Notes: a model not told the origin generated them from the letters alone. Shown: positions 11,958-23,052, counted from the first letter of the stretch. The stretch is DNA of 64,000 bases from Sitta carolinensis (GCA_032173965.1 CM063283.1:107594108-107658107), one strand, 5' to 3'. Translations and numbers: made by a program.

Positions 11958-14287
11958 GTTCGTGTATGAAAGTTCCACAGAAAGATCCTATTAAATTTTG
12001 TCAAATAAGGACTTAATTTCATTCATTCCCCTTCCCCCAACCTCTAATTTTACTCAGCTGGTCGTGAATAAACACTGAATACCAAAAACCTCAAAAATTG
12101 CAGTAAACTCTACAAAACCATGGAGCCGGGAATGTTTGATTTCTTCCTAAGGAGATTACATGTGTGGATGTTTGGCAGTTAGGATGATAACGTTTCATAC
12201 ACTAGGAGGTGCTGTTCAGAAATTATTTTAATTACATCCAGTACAGGCCTATGAGGAGGAGATTCTGCTGACTAGAAAGAAGTTTGAACGTGCTGCAGCT
12301 GAGCCAGTCAAGTCCATCTCACCACCTTCCCCTGTGGATGGGGGATTTTGATGGCTTGGATTCTGAACTCTGTTTCTCTATGCTGTGAAGCCTTATAAGC
12401 ATAGATTACAAACTGTTATAAATTTACCCATATAGTAAAACTGTAAAATTTTAAAATGGTAGTGTCTCTACAAAACTTGTCTTTCCATCTCTTCTGCTTC
12501 AAGTACTTGTGCTCTGTGACCCCAGCAGCTCCTTTGCATGAGGGGAAGTGCCTGACACAAACCCTAATGACCAAGGAGGTGTTTCTATGATTCTTATTCC
12601 CCTTTTCAAGTAATTTTAGATCAGATGTTGGATGGGAGTTTCAGGGGTGTTTGCAGCTGTCACTCTAGCACATTCTTGTTTCTTTTTTAGAAAACTTTTA
12701 TGTAACAAATAAACCTGCTGCCACATATGTTTCCTGTGCCTGAAAACAGATGCTTGGTGGAACATGGGAGCTAAAACCTCCAGTTACTCAATGGTGATTT
12801 AGATTCATCGAAAGAGAAAAATCTCCCTCAGTGAGCATGTGGTGTTTGACTGCAGCTTTCTTTGATGAGGAGGGAGAGAGAAACCATTCCCTACATGACC
12901 AATGTCCACAGACCCCTTACCTGGCGTAGACCCAACAGGCAGAGCTGCTCACAGGGAACACAATATAAATGTGACTGCCCAGCTTTGGAGTCCAGGTACA
13001 ACCGGGTTTATTGCTGCATTTACAGGGTATCACCTCTGAGCTGATACTCCCTGAGAGACAAATTGGCACTGGCTTTGAGCTGGGAAGGTCCTGCAGCACA
13101 GTCAGGACTTCCTGACTCAGGGATGACGGGGGTGTAGACTGGCTCTGTGTTTTTATCAACACCATGACTGTGCTAAAAAATCCCTCTCCAAATTAAATGG
13201 GAGCAAAATTACCTGGTCAGACTGCACAGAAGGCAGCAAGGCACACCCTAATAATCAAGTAAGGATTGCTCATTACAGGACCTGCTCTCTGTATTAGAAC
13301 AAACCCTGTCTGGCTCTATATGGCAGCCACTGTACTGATGTATACGGGCTACCAGGAACTAACAGGTTTTTTTACGGTGTATTTAAAATATCAGTGTGCT
13401 GACATTCATGTCCAACTCCACATGGCCTAGCTGGGATTTCAGTGGCTTCTGTGAGTGCTTTAGATTACAGGAATCTGAGTTGAACGCACCAGACTTTGTA
13501 CTGGTGGCACAGATTGAGTGTAATGGGATCGAAGCCATCAGAAAGGTAACGAGTTACTGGCAGACACCCAGCAGGCAACAGGGAAAGTAAGAAATCTGCT
13601 CCCTTACTTTCACTTTCACACTTCTCTGTTTACATTAACAAAACCCGTGTGGGAAGAACAGCGGGTGTCTTTCATCATGAAATCATACATGGGAACACAC
13701 AGCTCCCACTACAGGGGCTGTACCTCAGTACAAACCCTTCTGTCCCGTTAATAAGATCCCCATTATTAACCATCACTCACACCCCTGATTGACACAACAA
13801 AGAAAATAGGTATTGATAGGAAACACCAGTGAAATGCTGAGGGCTTTCAAAGTCTGCAATTCATAGATTTATCCTTGAAATTAACTACTTGGAAAAGCAG
13901 GTAATAATGTTCAACATTTGTTAGGAGAGTTAAAAGTAGCTCTGTGTACCCACAGAGGATGGAGAAAAGATGGGAAACAAGTTTACTAGGACATGATGCA
14001 GAATGAAAATACTTTTCCAAGAGTTTCATAATAATCCTTCTGTAGTAAAAAAGCTTTAACTTGCACCATCAAGATTCTCAATAGGGGAAAAGTGTGAGAA
14101 ATACAGGTGTAAGAAATTAGGCCAAGCCTGGAACAGGGCTTTTACAAGATCTTGTCTCTAAAATGCATCTCCAATGTATTTCCCAAGTTCTCACTATTGT
14201 AAACAAGTGAAAAGAAGAGGAATATTTTTCTCAGTTACTTTTTATACTGATCAAGAACACAAAGCGAAAATATAACTAAGGCAAAAC

Positions 14288-14293
14288 TTTATT
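14288..14293 (-). terminator. Candidate distal poly(A) signal of DYNLT3
   Basis: AATAAA on the - strand. About 25-40 nt beyond it on that strand is a T/G-rich segment (reads TTTGTGTTCTT), as expected for a cleavage-stimulating element. It competes with three upstream hexamers. Confidence 0.4.
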
Positions 14294-15165
14294 TTTTTGG
14301 TAGAAAGAAAAAGGAAAACAGCCATATAATTAAGCAGTATTTTCTAGGGTTCTTCTGCAGGAGGACCTTCCCCAAGCCTCATTAAACTGATAGTCTTACT
14401 GAGTGCACCTGGTTTTCAAGTAAAGCAAAAATACTAAATGAGATTACAAGTAGCTGTGTGGAATATTTCTTCTGATCACTGCACCTCAATACCTATGACA
14501 CGGGTGCAACAGCCACCACTGTTTTTACTCACCCACTTCTTTAACCACACTGATTATTTTTCTTTTTCCAGTTGCTGCCCCACGTACATTTTCACATTGC
14601 ACAATCCCAAATATGAGTGAAATTAATGTATTTCTGTCAGTTCCTTAATCTGGCTCTTGGATGCTGGAACCTAATTCAGAAATTTCTATCCTAACCCAAA
14701 TAATGCTTAATTATTAATCTACATTTGAAGGTCAGTACAACATACACACACATCTTCACACAACACTTGCCTTTGGCAAATGCAGTATTACAGTATTAAT
14801 TTTACTTGCACTTCGGTAAAAGCAGAATTTTATTTGTCTGCAAAGCAAGATATTCTGAACAGTACTGTAAACTCCACATACACAGGGCTCCTTCTGTAGT
14901 GTCACACTAGCTACACATATACATGATTTAAGGAGTAAAATATTCTTCAGCTTGCTCTTGGACATTTATTTCATACCCTAATAGTCAGTTATCTGATAAA
15001 CAACCCAAACCAAACAAAACTGCATAATAGTGCTTTAATATTCAGTTCTTAAAATTCAAAACAGCCCTACAGTACAGTTAGGCTGTTACCAGTCTCCTTC
15101 AAAGACATACAGTATAAACAAAAACTTCTATCCTTAAGCAGCATCTGAGAAAACAACTTAATGCA

Positions 15166-15184
15166 GCTGCCACTTAGTGGCAGC
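15166..15184. other. Perfect short hairpin (8-bp stem, 3-nt loop)
   Basis: The arms are GCTGCCAC and GTGGCAGC around a TTA loop, inside the presumed DYNLT3 3'UTR. The match is exact. Its function is unknown, and an 8-bp palindrome can occur by chance in this length of DNA. Confidence 0.6.
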
Positions 15185-16191
15185 AATCATTTAGGCATTT
15201 TTGGTATTGATACATCTCTTTATCATAGAATTTGTGCATTTATCAACAAAAATGTAGGCCCCAATCCAGCAAATACTTGCAGGTGTGCAAATGCTTTTCT
15301 TCCATGTGGAATATTTCAAGTTAAGACTCATCAGATGAGTTAAGAACTTGCATAAATCTTTAAAGGAGGGGAATTCTTAGTGCTGAAAACGTACCTGTTT
15401 TATTTCACAGGACTAAGATCCAATTCTAGACTTAGAGAACGTAGGAAAACTCTCATAAAGAACAGATATGTTACTTTGATAAATGCTTTCAAAGCTAACA
15501 AGAGCCTCTAGAAATGTGTGTGCCTTCCCACTGATCACTGTAATCCTGCTTGGAGTATGGGCACAGTCATATTGCCCTGGTTACTGCATGAGGAACCAAT
15601 AAAGTGCTTGTCACAAATTCTGTAATCATGGAATAAAATCAAATTTAAATACCTTCAGAATGTTTTCAGATTTATAAATGATGAATTAAGGGCTGGTATC
15701 AGATCCCCAGCATATTTCCCTGAATTGCTAACAAATAGTATACTCTTCATTTGAAGACAAATTTGAATTCTGCTAGGACTGGGTATATTTCAACTCTGTC
15801 CCAGCAAAGTCCTCCTCTGCCCCCAGGGGAAAAGCTTACCTAGAATTAGTGCCCATGTAAACGTTCATGCTTGCCCAAAAAGTGATGCTCATGCAATTTC
15901 ACAAGCACCAGCATTCCAAGGGAGAGTTTGCTTTTTTCAATCAAGCATGGAGAACCAGTTTTGTTTACATATATCCATTCTGAATTGTGTTCACGATTTT
16001 GTTCCCCAAGGCACCATAATCCTGAGAGGTCTTGCTTGCCCTTTGACATTTCCTTTGATATGTTTTGTTCCTCTGGAATAAAATATCTTTGATATTAGCT
16101 TTGACACTAAATTCTACTGATATTTGTGGCAACTTCTCATTAACATACTTCTAAATATTTAAATTACTAAAATTTTTTCTTTAGATAGATA

Positions 16192-16206
16192 CATATATAT
16201 ATATAT
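16192..16206. repeat. AT dinucleotide run
   Basis: A short AT microsatellite in the presumed DYNLT3 3'UTR. Confidence 0.7.
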
Positions 16207-16388
16207 TAAATTTCTTTTGCTAGCTTTCAGATAACTAATCTATGAGAACTGGCTTAGACTGTATGCTCTCTGTAGAGAACTTCTGTACGCTCTTCATACA
16301 GATACAAATCATTTGAAATATTTAATACATTAGGATGATGATTCTTTTTTAAAGGCTTCGGTGTTGCTTCTATTTCTCTTCCAGTCAG

Positions 16389-16465
16389 CTACAGGATAAT
16401 AGCAACAGCAAATACATTGACAATGCAGTTCATGGTTCGGTTTTCCCATCTCACTGTGCAGGTTC
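16389..16465 (-). CDS. DYNLT3: DYNLT3 coding exon 5 (last, with stop)
   Basis: On the - strand, after acceptor TCTCTTCCAG, the exon completes a split glycine codon (G/GA) and reads TCTVRWENRTMNCIVNVF then AVAIIL, with TAG at 16391-16389. This is the C-terminal beta-strand segment of the Tctex-type light chain fold. In the family this strand packs at the dimer interface and lines the groove that holds the dynein intermediate chain peptide. It is almost identical to human DYNLT3, with IIL for IVL at the end. Confidence 0.96.
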
Positions 16466-17536
16466 CTGGAAGAGATTATTACAGAATTAAAATGGGATTC
16501 CATTGTCTGTACTACAGTCACTTTATTGAAGTGCAAATTATGCCAGATTAGTATGAATATTTAAGTTGTAATTTAAGGGAAATGGTAGTAAGTCAGAACT
16601 TACTACTTACTTGGCTATTAAAAAACTAAAAATCACAAAACATTTTCGTTAATTTATACAATGTTTGCTACCTATTGTGAGCCTTGCAAGCCTAAGACAA
16701 TTAACAGGAAAACACTATTCAAGTATCTTTCTTTAAAACCTGGACTTGCAAAAATCCTTGAAATTCCCATACAGAAACTGACAACAATCAGACAAGAACT
16801 CAGAAAAGGGACTGGATCAAATATATTCCAGTATTTACTTCCTCTTATTCTTCCTCTTCTGTTGTATCAATGCCTTACAAGCAAAAGAAACATGAAGATT
16901 AAACTGTTTACTTAACTTTATATTATGATTTCTTTTTAAGCTTGGCTGACTTTTTGAGGAGCTGTTTTAAACTAAAACCTTGGCACCCTCTTCTCTAAAA
17001 AGACCATTCTGAATCTGTGACAGATTATTTTACAAATTATTTTAATATTGTTTCGCTGTGATATTCTCAACCTGTGGAAAAAATCTATTTAGAACTAATT
17101 TTGAAGCAATACAATGCATCCAAAGCCTGGCTGACACAGCTGAAACATATACTGTAAGTCAAACTATTTCTATTTTTCACCAAGTTCTTTTCTCCTCCAA
17201 AGTAGCTGACCCTCACAGCAGGCAGGTATGTTTAGGGCTACCCACTTGTATTTACTGTGAGCAACGTTTTCTGCCTCTCCAGCTGAGAGGATTAAATGTT
17301 TTGACTCTTGTTTCAGAATGAGGCTTTTCTGATCCTGCTTCTCATAATATACAAAGCAACTGCTCTTAATGCCAGCACTGACTGATAACAGTTTTGCTGG
17401 GATTGTAAACAACACCTCATCCTCAAAATTACTGCTTCCACAGCCATTTCCACAAGTGTTCAACCCAACTACTACAACTGAGCAAGAAGTAACATTTCTG
17501 TTATTACAAATCTTCTGTTTGGATGGGGACACTTAC
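16466..17536 (-). other. DYNLT3: DYNLT3 intron 4
   Basis: The intron runs on the - strand from donor GTAAGT to acceptor TCTTCCAG. A 120-codon antisense-intronic frame at 17170-17532 has no domain and is considered chance. Confidence 0.85.
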
Positions 17537-17614
17537 CATCAGTTGTGGTATCCCAGAAGCATGAGCTTGCTGTGTGGAGACCAGCTCCACTCCTCTGCAT
17601 CACTGCACAAGTAA
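17537..17614 (-). CDS. DYNLT3: DYNLT3 coding exon 4
   Basis: The 78-nt exon on the - strand lies between acceptor TGTCTTGCAG and donor GATG/GTAAGT. After the split Val codon it reads [20 protein letters not shown] then DTTTD. Human DYNLT3 has [20 protein letters not shown] here. This covers the central beta strands of the fold. The phase 1 ends at both sides match the neighbouring exons. Confidence 0.96.
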
Positions 17615-18561
17615 CTGCAAGACACAGTCATAAAACCAGGGAATTAAAGCACAAGAGGTGAATCATTGATCATTTACCAACTTGAGCCTCTATTACATTT
17701 TCAAAGGGCTGGCATGTGGCATTCAGCTAAGACAAAACCTTTTTTGACAACCCCTTTGGCCCCAGTATTTTCCTCAAGAACTTGTTATTCATTTCATGAT
17801 TATTTTTACTCACATGAAGACAATGGCTTCAACAAAACACTGGCTAATAGGACTATGGTTTTTATCTTTTAAACTACTCAGATATGGCTTGTGCCTCTCA
17901 GAACAGGATTGCAGGTGCTGTCCTCACAGGTACAGCAGAAGTCACACTTGAGAGTTGTTTCCCAAAAATACTTGTTGAAACCATACCCTCTCTGAAACCA
18001 CACTCCAGTAATGTGCAGCTTTTCTAGACGGACCTGCAATGGTCATAAAACCACTGACAACCTGAGTCCAAGACTTTCAAAACAGAACGGAGTGGAAACG
18101 CTTGCTATTACATTAGCACTCCACAAAAGGACCAAAATGGGTTAAACTTTCTTATTTACCTTTTTCCTTCCACAGGTGTACTCATAAATATAATGGGATA
18201 TTACTCTGCATACAGGACTAAACTCTTCAAGATGTTTCTATTTAGAGAAGATTTAATCTGATTGAAAATTTTATTAAAGAAAGCAATTTTTTTCCTGAAC
18301 TGATACGAAAGGATTGATATAATTGTCTTGGGGTTGCTAACTATCAGGAAAGACCATGTAATATGTAATCTCCTGTGTTAAGTGTTGGCAGCATTCTCAG
18401 CCCAGGTAAAACTGCCACAGCTTTTTCATAGGTATTACTAAAAATCTGTGTAACAGAGGATGTCAGGTACCTGCTCTGTTTTGTTTATAGCATTCCCCTG
18501 AACCTTTCAGCAATTATTTATTGTCACTGCCTGTGCTACAAGTACAGCTGCTTGTACTTAC
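17615..18561 (-). other. DYNLT3: DYNLT3 intron 3
   Basis: The intron lies on the - strand with donor GTAAGT. No repeat or other gene was recognised in it. Confidence 0.85.
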
Positions 18562-18685
18562 CAATATACTTATAGGTTTTCCCAAGTTTCACCAGATGGG
18601 TCAGTGACTGTTCTACTATAGCAGCAGTCCATTGGTTGACTTTGTTGTGATTATAATCTGCCTTACCTAAAACACTTTCTATGCA
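18562..18685 (-). CDS. DYNLT3: DYNLT3 coding exon 3
   Basis: The 124-nt exon on the - strand lies between acceptor CCCTCTGTTCTAG and donor ATTG/GTAAGT. It reads [19 protein letters not shown], then [20 protein letters not shown], then YI. Human DYNLT3 has CVDGVLGGEDYNQNNINQW in the same place, of equal length. The [21 protein letters not shown] run is the signature helix 2 and first strand of Tctex-type light chains. The variable stretch ([13 protein letters not shown]) is the surface linker that differs between DYNLT paralogues. A GTAAGG inside the exon could look like an alternative splice site, but using it would break the alignment. Confidence 0.96.
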
Positions 18686-20518
18686 CTAGAACAGAGGGAA
18701 AAATAGTTACAGTAAACACACTTCAAAATGTAGAATTTTTAAATGTTTTGCATAATCTGAAGGGTTTTTTCTGGCAGTTAGGTTACTTTAAATTGCTCGA
18801 GCTCATTAGGTACCAGCTGCTGAATGGGAAGGAAAATGACCCTTCTTGGAAATTTATTTTTTGTACATATTTACCACAATATTACAGGTATAAAAATGAG
18901 GCTCTGACTAAATATTCCTTGCAGGATATTTCTTTCAGGATTCCACATGCTTTAGACACCAAGTGAATGGATCTATTTATCAGTGAAGATCCTAACACAT
19001 CCCACTGTTCCTAATGATTGCCAGCTCCAGTCTGGCTTTCAGAAGCTGCTGTAATGGGGATGGCACTACCCAAATCAGTAATATCAGCTTGGGCTGGCCA
19101 GCCTTTCAGAGCATATAATGAAGATTCCAAAACCTTCAGAGATACAGTGCCAACAGTGAAATGCACATCCCTGCTTAAAAGATGGGGAAGATACTCAAGG
19201 GTCACATCTTGCAGCATAAGAAATATCTGAACTGCTTGAAAACTAGATGTGCTCCCACAGCTACAGATTGGCCAACACTTGCTTAAACTTAAAATGATTG
19301 AACAAAAATCCTTCTCTCAAACTGTAACTCTTAAATTGCATTCTTTGCTCCTGAGAAATTCAGAATTATGTGCTGATGGATACTTCTTAAATTGAGGAAT
19401 TCACTTGAGAAACACACACCTGGAAAAGGTAAGGGAAATAAAACTGGGCTCTCCTCTGATTCAGTAAGATGCATCCTGTGACTAATCCCCCACTAAGAGG
19501 CTGTGTAAGAGACCTGTGTCCCAGATTTTGAAAAGCCCAGTTAATTCTGACCACACTGTACAAAGCTGGCCAAAGGAGTCAGTGGAAACAAACAGTCACA
19601 AAACACAATAGAAGACAGAAGAGGGATGAGATCCCTCAGAGATTTTGGTCCTTCCAGAGATGTACTCAGTGCTGGAGCTCCTTGGCCCTGGTTAAGATTC
19701 CAATCAGAGGCACAAACTTGGCTGTACTCCCAGTGTCTGGAGACTGGGTCACACCGTATTTGGCTTTATGAGGCAGGGACAGTTACATAAAGGGCTAAAT
19801 TGTTGTTTATCTAACACCTAAGAACTTGTTGCTGTGTACTGGAGCAGCTTCAAAAAGTGCAGGGGGGAAAGAACCTGCAGAGCCCCTCTCAAAACCCTTG
19901 TCTCAAAAACACTATTTCCCTGCAAAACCAGAGAGCATCTGTGAGCCTCAGGCTTCTCATTAATCACTTTCTAGTTACTAGGTATTTAATTTAGACTATC
20001 AGGCTACTCACTTTCATCCTGTTCTTTCTCTGTAAAAATATATTTTAAAAGCTGGAGCAGGATCTCACAGAGTGCAACCTCCCACACATGCCAAGGCTAA
20101 CTTCCAAGTCTGGTAACACTGGTCAAGGCCTTGTCCAGTCAAGTTTTAAAAATCTCTAAGAATGGAGACTCTGTAAGCTGTTCCTGCAACCTCTCCAGTG
20201 AATAGCTTCCCTCTAGCTGGAAAAAGGGGGAAAAATAAATTGGAGTGAATTTTTCCCTTGCAGCTTGTGACTGTCACCCTTTTCCTCTCCTCTGGCAAAT
20301 CTGGCTCCCCTCTCATCTACTTTCTCCTCTTTAGGTAGTTGAAGACAGCAATTAGATAAAACTTAAAGCAGCTCCAAGTTAAACTCTGTCTTTATATAAA
20401 TACTAATTCTATATCATTTTATATTTATCTGGGATGGTCAAGGAAAATAACTTCTTTCACTACTGTGAAAGATATGGTAAAGAACCTCTTTGAAATACAG
20501 CTGTTATCTAAAACCTAC
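18686..20518 (-). other. DYNLT3: DYNLT3 intron 2
   Basis: The intron, on the - strand, contains a degraded CR1 fragment at about 20050-20365. No other coding exon is required, since exons 2 and 3 join in frame. Confidence 0.85.
20050..20365 (-). mobile_element. Degraded CR1 LINE fragment in DYNLT3 intron 2, reverse orientation
   Basis: Recognisable phrases of an older CR1 subfamily in reverse are GGCCTTGTCCAGTCAAGTTT, ATCTCTAAGAATGGAGACTC, CTGTTCCTGCAACCTCTCCAGTG in part, and the region ending CTCTTTAGGTAGTTGAAGAC. It is diverged with internal gaps, so it is an old insertion. Its edges are approximate. Confidence 0.75.
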
Positions 20519-20560
20519 CTCCTTAACTATGTTGTGGGCCTCATCAGCATTGAAGATCAT
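20519..20560 (-). CDS. DYNLT3: DYNLT3 coding exon 2
   Basis: The 42-nt exon on the - strand lies between acceptor TTCTATTGCAG and donor GTAGGT. It reads MIFNADEAHNIVKE. Human DYNLT3 has VGFNAEEAHNIVKE. This is the start of helix 1. Both ends are in phase 0. The first two residues (MI for VG) are the only unusual change, and they sit right at the exon boundary. Confidence 0.95.
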
Positions 20561-21564
20561 CTGCAATAGAAGTGAATTATTATTTATTATTATTATAACT
20601 GTCAGAAAAGTAAACAAATTATAGTTTTACTCTAAGGAACACGAATTGATTAGGCCTCGTGTCTGGTTATTTGCACTGTAGTCTGTTAGTATAATTTCAA
20701 AATCTTACTTTCTTCCTCAGCTGCATACATTTGTTATTTAGCATTGCTTTTCTAAGGTGATGTTTGAGTGGGGCCAAAACCTCAGACCTAAGAGAACTTT
20801 GAAACAGGTACACTTTACATTTTCTGTAAAGATTAAATTTCACCATGTCTATGCTGGTCACGGGAATATTCTCCAGGAAAAATTAAACAACAAATTTTTT
20901 CCTCTGGGTCTTAATCTGTGTTTTTACTGGAGTCACCAACCTGCTAACCCACAGGCTGCATCTTGCCTCCCAAGGGCAACACAGTTTTGCAAGCCTAGTA
21001 TCTGAAAGACTGGTTTGCATAGTCATTACCTTACCCAAATACCTTTCTCAAGGCAGAAAAAGCTTTCAGTTTTTAATTCCTCCTATTTTCTACCCCTTCC
21101 TGCTCATGGGCACTTGGCTCACAAAGGAATCATGGTTCCCTTGTGCCACCCGCCTCTTCACAGCCACGAACTCCAAACACTCGGGCAGCGGCAGAGACCT
21201 CTAGGGCATTAATGTTTAAGTTGCTTGGAGTTTTGGTTGATTTTTAAATGAAAACTGGCGGCCAGAGCCCTGAAGCTGTGCCCGGGAGGGATCGGCTCCT
21301 CCGCTCGAGCTGTCAGGACCAGCCCGCGGCGCTGACCGGGCCCGCCACTTCTTGGCATTTTCCCATGGTAAATGGGGTTTTTCCCAGGAAAAATGGCCGC
21401 GGTCTGACAGCCCCAGCGGCACTGCCCGGCGCCGCGGCTCCTTCCCGGAGGGAACATCCACCCGCGGTCCTAGCAGGCCGGCGGCCCCGCGGCCCCGGCC
21501 CCTCCGGGCGGCCCCGCTCGGCCCCGGCCCCTTCAGCACAGCGCCGGGCGGGCGGCGGCCCTAC
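20561..21564 (-). other. DYNLT3: DYNLT3 intron 1
   Basis: The first intron runs on the - strand from donor GTAGGG. Its 5' part (about 21240-21564) lies inside the CpG island; the rest is A/T-rich. Confidence 0.85.
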
Positions 21565-21594
21565 CTCATCGTTGTGGGGGTGAAACTCCTCCAT
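21565..21594 (-). CDS. DYNLT3: DYNLT3 coding exon 1 (start)
   Basis: The - strand ATG is at 21594-21592 in an excellent start context, GGCACCATGG. The exon encodes MEEFHPHNDE and ends at donor GAG/GTAGGG. Human DYNLT3 starts MEEYHRHCDE. DYNLT3 is a homodimeric light chain of cytoplasmic dynein 1 that binds the intermediate chain; the human protein also binds the spindle-checkpoint protein BUB3. The five exons (30+42+124+78+77 nt) give 116 residues plus stop, the same length as human DYNLT3, with consistent phases throughout. Long GC-rich open frames across this exon in other frames are artefacts of the stop-poor island. Confidence 0.95.
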
Positions 21595-21654
21595 GGTGCC
21601 GGCGCGGGCGGCGGTTCCGGCAGCGGCAGCAGCGCGAGTCCTGCGCGGCTCCGC

Positions 21655-22075
21655 CTCCGCCGGCGGGCCGGGCAGGGCCGGGCGGGCAGGGGGCTCCGCC
21701 TCCGCGGCAGGCCGGCGGCAGGCAGGGCGGCAGGCGGGCGGGGCTCCGCTCCGCGGGCAGGGGGCGGAGGGCAGGCGGTCCGCCTCCGCGGCGGCCGGGC
21801 GGCAGGGCAGGGCGGGGCTCGCGGGCGGGCAGGGCAGGGCGGGCGGGCAGGGCAGGGGGGGTCCGCCGGGCGGGCAGGGCGGGCAGGGCAGGGCGGGCGG
21901 GCAGGGCAGGGCGGGGCTCGCGGGGCTCCGCCGGCAGGCCGGGCGGCAGGGCAGGGGGGCTCGCGGGCGGGCGGGGCGGGCGGGCGGGCAGGGCAGGGCG
22001 GGGCTCCGCCGGGCGGGCAGGGCGGGCAGGGCAGGGCCGGGCGGGCAGGGCAGGGCGGGGCTCCGCCGGGGGCCG
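21655..22075. repeat. GC-rich minisatellite-like array upstream of DYNLT3
   Basis: About 420 bp are built from repeated GGGCGGGCAGGGCAGGGC and GGGGCTCCGCCGG blocks recurring in variable spacing, with longer near-identical segments (for example around 21795, 21895, 21995 and 22040). The + strand is dominated by runs of three or more G separated by one to four bases. All six frames are nearly stop-free as a result. Array edges are approximate, and assembly collapse or expansion is possible. Confidence 0.85.
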
Positions 22076-22154
22076 GACCCGTCCGCGCCGCGGGCCCGGG
22101 GCGCCCTGCCCGGCCGGGAGGGGAAGGGAAGGGGTGGGAATGTCCCCTGCACAG

Positions 22155-22617
22155 CAAGGACAGGGACATGTCGGAGCGAGTCCAGAGGCGGCCACCGAGT
22201 TGATCAGAAGGATGGAGGAAAGGATGAGAGAACTGGGATTGTTCAGCCTGGAGCTGAGGAGGCTTTGGAGGGACCAAGTTGCGGCCTTCCAGTGCCCGAA
22301 GGGAGACTAAAGGAAAGATGGGCAAGACTATTTACAGAGCATGTAGTGACAGGACAAGGAGGAATGACTTCAAACAGCGGGTGTAGGTTTAGATCAGATA
22401 TTAGGAATTTTTTTTTTTATTGTGAGGGCGGTGAGGCCCTGGCACAGGCTGCCCAGAGAAGCCGTGGGTGCCCCATCCCTGGCGCTGCTCACGGACAGGC
22501 TGGGTCGGGCTCCGAACAACCTGGAGTGGCGGAAGGTGTCCCTGCCCGTGGCAGGGGGGATAGAACAAGATGGTGTTTCATGTCCCTTCCACCCCAAACC
22601 ATCTTCTGATCGTGTGA
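22155..22617 (+). mobile_element. CR1 LINE fragment (3' end), forward orientation
   Basis: Typical CR1 sense phrases in order are GCGAGTCCAGAGGCGGCCAC, AACTGGGATTGTTCAGCCTG, GCGGCCTTCCAGTGCCCGAA, GTAGTGACAGGACAAGGAGG, GGCACAGGCTGCCCAGAGAA, GAAGGTGTCCCTGCCCGTGG and finally GTCCCTTCCACCCCAAACCA. It is 5'-truncated, carries no open reverse transcriptase, and directly abuts the DYNLT3 CpG island. Its own CpG content appears raised. Confidence 0.93.
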
Positions 22618-23005
22618 TCTCTGGGCCAGTGCTGCAGCCCGGGCTCCCCCGGCGGGCACAAGGCACAGCCGGGCAGCCGGCACAGGCCCTGCCGGGCTGT
22701 GTGCGAGCACGGTCCCTCCAAAGGGCCGGAAATTTTTCCCCGCTCTCCTGCTGCTGTTGGAATGTCCTTTGCTGGGCATCCAAAGCTTCCCCAGGAGCGG
22801 CTTCTCCAGAGGAGCCGTCACATCCCCCTGCCTTCCGGCGTTCCCCTTTTCCTGGGCTTGGAAGGAATTTGTGTCAATTATCCGACACAAAGTTACCATT
22901 AGTTACCAATAATATTGCCACCAAAGTTACAAAAAAGGCAATTTAATATCAAGTTCCTAAATTCGACTTCATTGTAGAGAATTGATACAGAGTTTTATTT
23001 CACTC

Positions 23006-23008
<3 letters not shown>

Positions 23009-23052
<44 letters not shown>
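23009..23052. repeat. (AC)22 microsatellite
   Basis: Twenty-two uninterrupted AC units. Long pure dinucleotide repeats of this sort are usually length-polymorphic. Confidence 0.95.

Larger units (their letters stand above)
9196..14257. other. Intergenic region between CYBB and DYNLT3, right part
   Basis: No gene recognised. It holds a CTA/CTG triplet repeat at 10331-10357 and a TG-rich microsatellite near 11922-11957. Short open frames at 10932-11144 and 11251-11482 sit in a slightly GC-richer patch, but they show no splice context or domain. Confidence 0.6.
14258..16388 (-). other. DYNLT3: DYNLT3 3'UTR (end approximate)
   Basis: This is sequence downstream of the DYNLT3 stop codon on the - strand. 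Several - strand AATAAA signals (TTTATT on +) occur, at 15399-15404, 14965-14970, 14829-14834 and 14288-14293. The last has a GT-rich stretch just beyond it and would give a 3'UTR of roughly 2.1 kb. The exact end is inferred. A short perfect hairpin lies at 15166-15184. Confidence 0.4.
21240..22150 (-). promoter_or_regulatory. DYNLT3: DYNLT3 CpG-island promoter and 5'UTR
   Basis: A sharply bounded GC- and CpG-rich block covers intron 1 start, exon 1 and about 550 bp upstream on the - strand. The surrounding DNA is A/T-rich. The transcription start probably lies a short way upstream of 21594, but no TATA box or initiator could be fixed from sequence. Upstream lies a G-rich repeat array, then a CR1 insertion. 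Confidence 0.8.

Noticed and set aside
17170..17532. 120-codon - strand frame in DYNLT3 intron 4
   Set aside because: It adjoins exon 4 only by reading into the intron past a good GTAAGT donor. The exon 4 to exon 5 junction is fully explained by homology and phase.
21313..22609. Very long open frames (209-338 codons) on both strands across the DYNLT3 island
   Set aside because: They run in several frames at once through the GC-rich repeat array, consist of Pro/Ala/Arg or Gly/Ala/Arg/Gln repeats, and one only contains DYNLT3 exon 1 by overlap. The cause is lack of stop codons in GC-rich DNA.
22199..22609. Open frames in the CR1 at 22155-22617 as a possible gene
   Set aside because: The frames coincide with recognisable CR1 3' sequence. 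They are repeat-derived and not a host gene.
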